The notes under the pieces are model-generated. The model worked only from the letters and a program-made list of their open reading frames with translations, had not been told where the DNA came from and did no database searches. From CAYFJO01 sp964343305 (GTDB lineage Bacteria; Planctomycetota; Planctomycetia; Pirellulales; Pirellulaceae): 10,331 bases of DNA. The position numbers were made by a program, and so were the translations under genes. Each line of letters opens with the position of its first letter. The stretch's first letter is position 1. Location: assembly GCA_964343305.1 (NCBI GenBank), contig CAYFJO010000395.1, positions 1-10,331 on the forward strand, written 5' to 3'. Positions 7,468-10,331 of the stretch are shown here, in pieces.

Positions 7468-7491
7468 GGACGGATTAGCAATCCGTCCTAC
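7468..7491. repeat. Palindromic repeat copy C, inverted relative to A
   Basis: GGACGGATT-AGC-AATCCGTCC followed by TAC. It is the exact reverse complement of copy A over 24 bases, so the cluster A-B-C is itself a larger inverted repeat. The half copy at 1-13 has this orientation. Confidence 0.9.
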
Positions 7492-7501
7492 CCCCGAATC
7501 G

Positions 7502-7536
7502 AAAAAAGCCCGGCGCTGTTGAAACAGCCAGGCTTT
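7502..7536 (-). terminator. Rho-independent terminator of the YTV-repeat gene, possibly bidirectional
   Basis: Read on the minus strand, a hairpin of AAAGCC/GGCTTT and GCTGT/ACAGC with a TTCA loop and a small internal loop runs into six T. It starts 22 bp after the YTV gene stop. In the plus direction the stem is followed by a looser T-rich tract, so it may also stop transcription from aroH. Confidence 0.75.
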
Positions 7537-7558
7537 CTGGTTTCTTGATCGATGGGTG

Positions 7559-8398
7559 CTACGAGTTGTAGCAATACACCGGCACCTTGCACGTCACCGT
7601 CTTGGGGACCATTCTGCAAACCGGAACGTGGATCGTTTTCTCATACTTTTCGGGGACCATCACAATGTATCGCTGCTTGTGTTCGACAGGAACCTCTTTG
7701 CACTTGACCACGTTCAATGTCTTGGTCACTCGTTTCGGTACGTAAACCGTACAAGTAACTTCGCGCGTTCGTTGCTCACGCTCATAATCGCAAACGCGAA
7801 TCGTTCGTGTGCGAATCTCTGGTTTGCAAACCGTCACGTAATACTTGTAAGGAACTGTGTCCGTATAGGTTTTATAACAAGTCACCGGCACTTGCCGTTT
7901 CACGATCTTCGGTTGCCAGCAGCGTCGGCCGCAACGGTCCACGACCCAACAGCCGTGGTCTTCGCACACGGTTCTCATCACGGTATACGGAATCTTCTTG
8001 CAAACGACTCGATAGCCCGTCTTTTGGACCCTTGTTGGCACCATCACCGTGCACTGCTGCTCGACCGTTCGCCACACCGGTTTTGCGACGGTATACGTCT
8101 GGGTCCGTGTTTCCTCTTTGGGAACCATTACCGTACACGTGTATTCGACCTGTTTCGTTTCCGGAACGAGTGTCTTCAGCGTGACGGTGCGTTCGCGCTG
8201 TTGGGGTACGTGGCGCACGCATTGGATGGTGCGTTGTTCCATCACAGTCGTCGGGACCATGATCGTCTTGGTCACGGTTTCGTACCTGACACAAGGTGTG
8301 GCACACGACGGACAACACCGATGGCCCGCGGAAACATAAGATGAACACATCAATAAGATGGCGGCAAAAACGGACATAACACGGGGCGAACTTGTCAT
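7559..8398 (-). CDS. Secreted cysteine-rich YTV-repeat protein
   Basis: The 279-residue product begins with a signal peptide (about 1-24, ending YVSA). The rest is made almost entirely of degenerate units of about 20-25 residues rich in Thr, Val, Arg and Cys, with recurring VMVP, YTV and VP(K/E) cores. Examples are CTVMVPKEETRTQTYTV, QQCTVMVPTRV, CTVYVPKRVTKTLNVV and RYIVMVPEKYEKTIHV. About 20 cysteines remain after the signal, including RCCPSC at the mature N terminus. A non-repeat cysteine/tryptophan segment (EDHGCWVVDRCGRRCW) interrupts the repeats. It matches the planctomycete YTV repeat type in Pfam as I recall it, whose function is unknown. It is probably a disulfide-linked surface or cell-wall protein. 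The start is the ATG at 8398, because GGAG lies eight bases upstream; an in-frame TTG at 8404 is only two bases from it. It has its own promoter and terminator, so it is likely monocistronic. Confidence 0.87.
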   Translation of the reverse strand: MTSSPRVMSVFAAILLMCSSYVSAGHRCCPSCATPCVRYETVTKTIMVPTTVMEQRTIQCVRHVPQQRERTVTLKTLVPETKQVEYTCTVMVPKEETRTQTYTVAKPVWRTVEQQCTVMVPTRVQKTGYRVVCKKIPYTVMRTVCEDHGCWVVDRCGRRCWQPKIVKRQVPVTCYKTYTDTVPYKYYVTVCKPEIRTRTIRVCDYEREQRTREVTCTVYVPKRVTKTLNVVKCKEVPVEHKQRYIVMVPEKYEKTIHVPVCRMVPKTVTCKVPVYCYNS

Positions 8399-8446
8399 TA
8401 CCAATACTCCGAAATTGGTTTGAAATGGTGGGGGGAATCAAGTGGG

Positions 8447-8455
8447 ATTATAGCA
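8447..8455 (-). promoter_or_regulatory. Extended -10 promoter of the YTV-repeat gene
   Basis: The minus strand reads TGC-TATAAT: a perfect -10 box with the TG of an extended -10 element. No good -35 box lies 16-18 bp upstream. The predicted transcription start is near 8440, giving a leader of about 42 bases before the ATG at 8398. Confidence 0.6.
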
Positions 8456-8503
8456 AATACGATAATTGTGGGGTACATGCAAAGCTTAGGAAAATTACGC
8501 AAT

Positions 8504-8521
8504 CTAAGAAGGTGTTCTTAG
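8504..8521. repeat. Perfect 7-bp inverted repeat with GGTG loop
   Basis: CTAAGAA-GGTG-TTCTTAG lies about 50 bp upstream of the YTV gene's -10 box, in an AT-richer stretch. Another CTTAG occurs at 8485-8489. It could be a regulator site; there is no T tract, so it is not a good terminator. Confidence 0.5.
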
Positions 8522-8557
8522 TTAGTTGGAAAACACACAGGCAAAGAACTCCCAAAC

Positions 8558-8713
8558 TCACGGCGAATATGAGAGTTTTGGCCTAGTCAATTTGAGTGGT
8601 GTGCCAACGGCACGCAACGTCGGATCGCCTTTGTCATAGCGCTGCAATGTCATGTGGTCTTCTTTGGAAACGTCGAGGGCTTTGGCACGTTTACAGAGGT
8701 GGCTCCACGCACC
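8558..8713 (-). pseudogene. Possible decayed helix-turn-helix antitoxin-like frame
   Basis: The minus strand is open for 51 codons between stops, without a proper start codon at its beginning. It reads in part LCKRAKALDVSKED and, further on, RYDKGDPTLRAVGTPLKL. This resembles the second half of XRE/HipB-like or HI1420-type antitoxins (KALGLSxED, then GDPTL and LKxLG). An in-frame ATG at 8653 would leave only 31 codons. No toxin gene is adjacent. The similarity is short and by eye only, so chance is quite possible. Confidence 0.2.
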
Positions 8714-8824
8714 CTACATGAATCATCCAAGTTCACGCGCGGTCCCGTTTGGAAATCGGTGTTCCAGTTGAAATGTTTGAAGTGGTTACACGGAATAGCC
8801 GATTGAAGGAGACGTGCAGTCTTT

Positions 8825-8914
8825 ATGCATTGTGACATTCGTCACGTTGAAGGCATTGATAGCACGCCGGAAAAGCTCCCGATCGTTCGGCAAATCGTCA
8901 AATTCTCTGTGTGA
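8825..8914 (+). CDS. Possible 29-residue leader peptide overlapping the export gene start
   Basis: An ATG at 8825 opens 29 codons of ordinary composition (beginning MHCDIRHVEGIDSTPEKLP). Its TGA at 8912-8914 overlaps the GTG start (8911-8913) of the export gene in a GTGA arrangement typical of translational coupling. An AAGGAG lies at 8806-8811, but 13 bases from the ATG, which is far. The export gene has no Shine-Dalgarno of its own. It could also be a remnant of an older gene or a chance frame. Confidence 0.25.
   Translation: MHCDIRHVEGIDSTPEKLPIVRQIVKFSV
8831..8846. promoter_or_regulatory. CRP/FNR-family-like operator
   Basis: TGTGA-CATTCG-TCACG matches 9 of 10 half-site bases of the CRP consensus TGTGA-N6-TCACA. 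It lies 65 bp before the export gene start. A CRP-like regulator acting on exopolysaccharide genes would be in keeping with known biology, but the site overlaps the possible leader peptide frame. Confidence 0.35.
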
Positions 8915-9972
8915 ATGCTACCTTGAAACCGTATCTAACCATCCTCTCGATACTCACCGTCGCTTCGGCTGCCGGTTGTCAACAAGGAGTGTTTCGAGCT
9001 GGCAGTTTGCCGCCGGAGTTTGTGGCACCGGGAGTGGTCAATCCACAACAACTCGATCTCGCACGTCTCTCAAGTTCGCAAGGTGGAAGTGATCGAATCC
9101 ACGCTGGCGACGTGTTGCTTGTCACCGTCGTAACGGGCATCCAACATGTGGATGAACACAGCAGTTGGATGTTGCAAGTTTCCGAAGAGGGGATGGCCGA
9201 TGTCCCGCTGGTCGGTCCCGTACAAGTCGCGGGTTTGAAACCTCAACGCGCCAGCTTGGCCGTTCGAGAAGTTGGTATTCAACGTGGCGTGTATCGAAAT
9301 CCCCGGGTCACGATTCAGATTGATCAAAAGCACACAAAAAGCGTCACTGTGATGGGAGCCGTGGAAGAACCGGGTGTGTACCAGTTGCCAGCGACGGACT
9401 GCGACTTGGTCGCGGCATTGGCCGCGGCTGGGGGGTTAAGCGAAGAGGCGAACACCGTTGTCGAAGTACGCCGCCCCACCATCGGTCCGAACGGTGTCGT
9501 CCAGGCTTCCTATTCCGGCCAGCCAAATGCGAATCCAATGCAAGTTCAACGAATTGACCTGGTTCAGGCGGCCTACCAAGGGAATGCTGGCCTGCCTCTG
9601 GACGACGGTGCGGTCGTGATGGTGGGCAAACAACAAAAGCGACTTGTGTACGTGATGGGCCTGGTGAATGAATCGAAACAAGTCGAAATGCCGACGGATT
9701 CCGAGATGCGGCTGTTGGACGCGTTGGCTTCCGCCGGCGGCCGCACCATGCAGATCGCCGACAAGGTCACGGTCACTCGCCAGCACCCGCGTGGCGGACC
9801 TTCCATTTTAATCCAAGCATCCGTGCGTGAAGCGCAACGAAGTAGTGTCGAGAACATTCGCTTGGCACCGGGTGATGTCGTCAAAGTCGAAGAAACACCC
9901 ACGACGTTCATCCTAGGCACTGTCCAGAACTTTATTCGATTCGGCTTTTCGGCCGGGGTTCCTGGGCTTTGA
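8911..9972 (+). CDS. Wza-like polysaccharide export protein (outer membrane)
   Basis: The 353-residue product is a polysaccharide biosynthesis/export family protein that would form the outer-membrane channel of an exopolysaccharide exporter. An N-terminal hydrophobic segment ends in SAAG-C23, a probable lipoprotein signal although the -3 residue is Ala rather than Leu/Val/Ile. The export domain begins near residue 60 (SDRIHAGDVLLVTV) and includes YRNPRVTIQI. Two SLBB-type domains follow. The first is at about 145-230 (VTVMGAVEEPGVYQLP, LVAALAAAGGL). The second is at about 245-330 (VYVMGLVNESKQVEMP, LLDALASAGGR). The C terminus (NFIRFGFSAGVPGL) may be the membrane-spanning helix. The GTG at 8911 is the only start that keeps the signal sequence; it has no Shine-Dalgarno and is overlapped by an upstream stop. 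The chain-length determinant gene follows after 34 bp, so the two form an operon. Confidence 0.88.
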   Translation: MNATLKPYLTILSILTVASAAGCQQGVFRAGSLPPEFVAPGVVNPQQLDLARLSSSQGGSDRIHAGDVLLVTVVTGIQHVDEHSSWMLQVSEEGMADVPLVGPVQVAGLKPQRASLAVREVGIQRGVYRNPRVTIQIDQKHTKSVTVMGAVEEPGVYQLPATDCDLVAALAAAGGLSEEANTVVEVRRPTIGPNGVVQASYSGQPNANPMQVQRIDLVQAAYQGNAGLPLDDGAVVMVGKQQKRLVYVMGLVNESKQVEMPTDSEMRLLDALASAGGRTMQIADKVTVTRQHPRGGPSILIQASVREAQRSSVENIRLAPGDVVKVEETPTTFILGTVQNFIRFGFSAGVPGL

Positions 9973-10006
9973 TGCCGGACTTGTCATTGAATCAAGAAGT
10001 CCTTTT

Positions 10007-10331
10007 ATGTCAAACGAGATGACCCAAGCACCTGGCAATGCCAGTCCGCAAGCCGATGGCGAAGCGGTACAGGCGCTTATGCGATTCTGGCGAGTGATTC
10101 GCTTTCGCATGCAGTACATCTTGGGCGCATTGGTTGTCGTGGCCTTGCTGGGAACGCTCTATTATCTGACGGCCACACACGTCTATTTAGGCACGGCATC
10201 AGTACTTGTCACACAGAGCAGTCCCAACGTCTTTAATGCATCGGCCGCAACGAACGCGTCGCAAAGGAGCTTTATTCCAACCTATGTGGATCTGTTTGAA
10301 GAGGCAGTGGTCGTTGACAATGTGATCAAAC
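10007..10331 (+). CDS. Wzz/chain-length-determinant-type inner-membrane protein, partial
   Basis: The frame is open from the ATG at 10007 to the window edge (108 codons seen), so the gene is cut at its 3' end. A polar N terminus is followed by a basic stretch (RFWRVIRFR) and a transmembrane segment at about 37-55. The periplasmic start is typical of Wzz/GumC-like co-polymerases (YLGTASVLVTQSS, then FIPTYVDLFEEAVVVDNVIK). Such proteins set polymer length and link the inner-membrane machinery to the Wza channel; many planctomycete and Gram-negative versions carry a C-terminal tyrosine kinase, which would lie outside the window. A second in-frame ATG at 10019 is an alternative start. A weak AAGAAG lies upstream. 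It is 34 bp after the export gene and very likely co-transcribed. Confidence 0.8.
   Translation, partial: MSNEMTQAPGNASPQADGEAVQALMRFWRVIRFRMQYILGALVVVALLGTLYYLTATHVYLGTASVLVTQSSPNVFNASAATNASQRSFIPTYVDLFEEAVVVDNVIK

Larger units (their letters stand above)
8405..8910. other. Intergenic region without a confident gene
   Basis: About 500 bp separate the YTV gene from the exopolysaccharide genes. The left part holds the YTV gene promoter and an inverted repeat. The middle holds only short frames, one of them antitoxin-like on the minus strand. The right part holds a CRP/FNR-like palindrome and a 29-codon frame. I find no tRNA, no known riboswitch and no transposase. A clear sigma-70 promoter for the export gene is not visible. 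Confidence 0.6.

Noticed and set aside
7393..7491. CRISPR array
   Set aside because: The three units are palindromes with different orientation and unequal spacing (starts 41 and 31 bp apart), with no spacer-length regularity and no cas genes.
7556..8344. 262-codon plus-strand frame
   Set aside because: It is antisense to the YTV-repeat gene. The His/Arg/Phe-rich translation mirrors the repeats and has no independent support.
8814..9092. 92-codon frame starting GTG just after AAGGAG
   Set aside because: It overlaps the export gene by about 180 bp in another frame. Its translation shows no domain, and the AAGGAG is only two bases from the GTG.

Overview
The window looks like chromosomal DNA of a planctomycete, most likely of the Pirellulaceae (Rhodopirellula-like). 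Three things point there. One is a large secreted protein that joins a planctomycete-type cytochrome c motif (CVACH) to WD40 repeats. The second is a cysteine-rich secreted protein built of YTV/VMVP-type repeats, a type first described from planctomycetes. The third is the frequent use of GTG starts with moderate GC content. The assignment rests on gene content and remembered families, not on a search.

Layout. Positions 1-13 hold the right half of a palindromic repeat that recurs as a cluster at 7393-7491. Position 53 starts a 1083-residue cytochrome c/WD40 protein with a long coiled coil. Its stop codon overlaps the stop of a convergent gene for a membrane-anchored C39-like cysteine peptidase. 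Upstream of that, on the same minus strand, is glpQ, a periplasmic glycerophosphodiester phosphodiesterase. A 180-bp divergent intergenic region with an imperfect 32-bp palindrome separates glpQ from a class III aminotransferase. This is followed on the plus strand by aroH, a monofunctional chorismate mutase. Three palindromic repeats and a strong hairpin terminator separate aroH from the convergent YTV-repeat gene.

From 8405 to 8910 there is about 500 bp without a confident gene. It holds the YTV gene's extended -10 promoter, a perfect inverted repeat, a possible decayed helix-turn-helix antitoxin-like frame, a CRP/FNR-like palindrome and a 29-codon reading frame. The stop of that reading frame overlaps the GTG start of the next gene. 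At 8911 an exopolysaccharide export cluster begins, with a Wza-like outer-membrane export protein and then the start of a Wzz/chain-length-determinant-type inner-membrane protein that runs off the window.

How the genes fit together. Only the last two clearly form a functional unit (polysaccharide export across the envelope). The aminotransferase and aroH are co-oriented 106 bp apart with no clear terminator between them and may be co-transcribed. The remaining genes are a mixture of secreted, periplasmic and envelope proteins without an obvious shared pathway. I see no mobile element, CRISPR array, rRNA or tRNA, and no convincing new defence or biosynthetic system. The most unusual items are the two-propeller cytochrome protein, the orphan membrane C39 peptidase, the repeat cluster and the leader of the exopolysaccharide genes.
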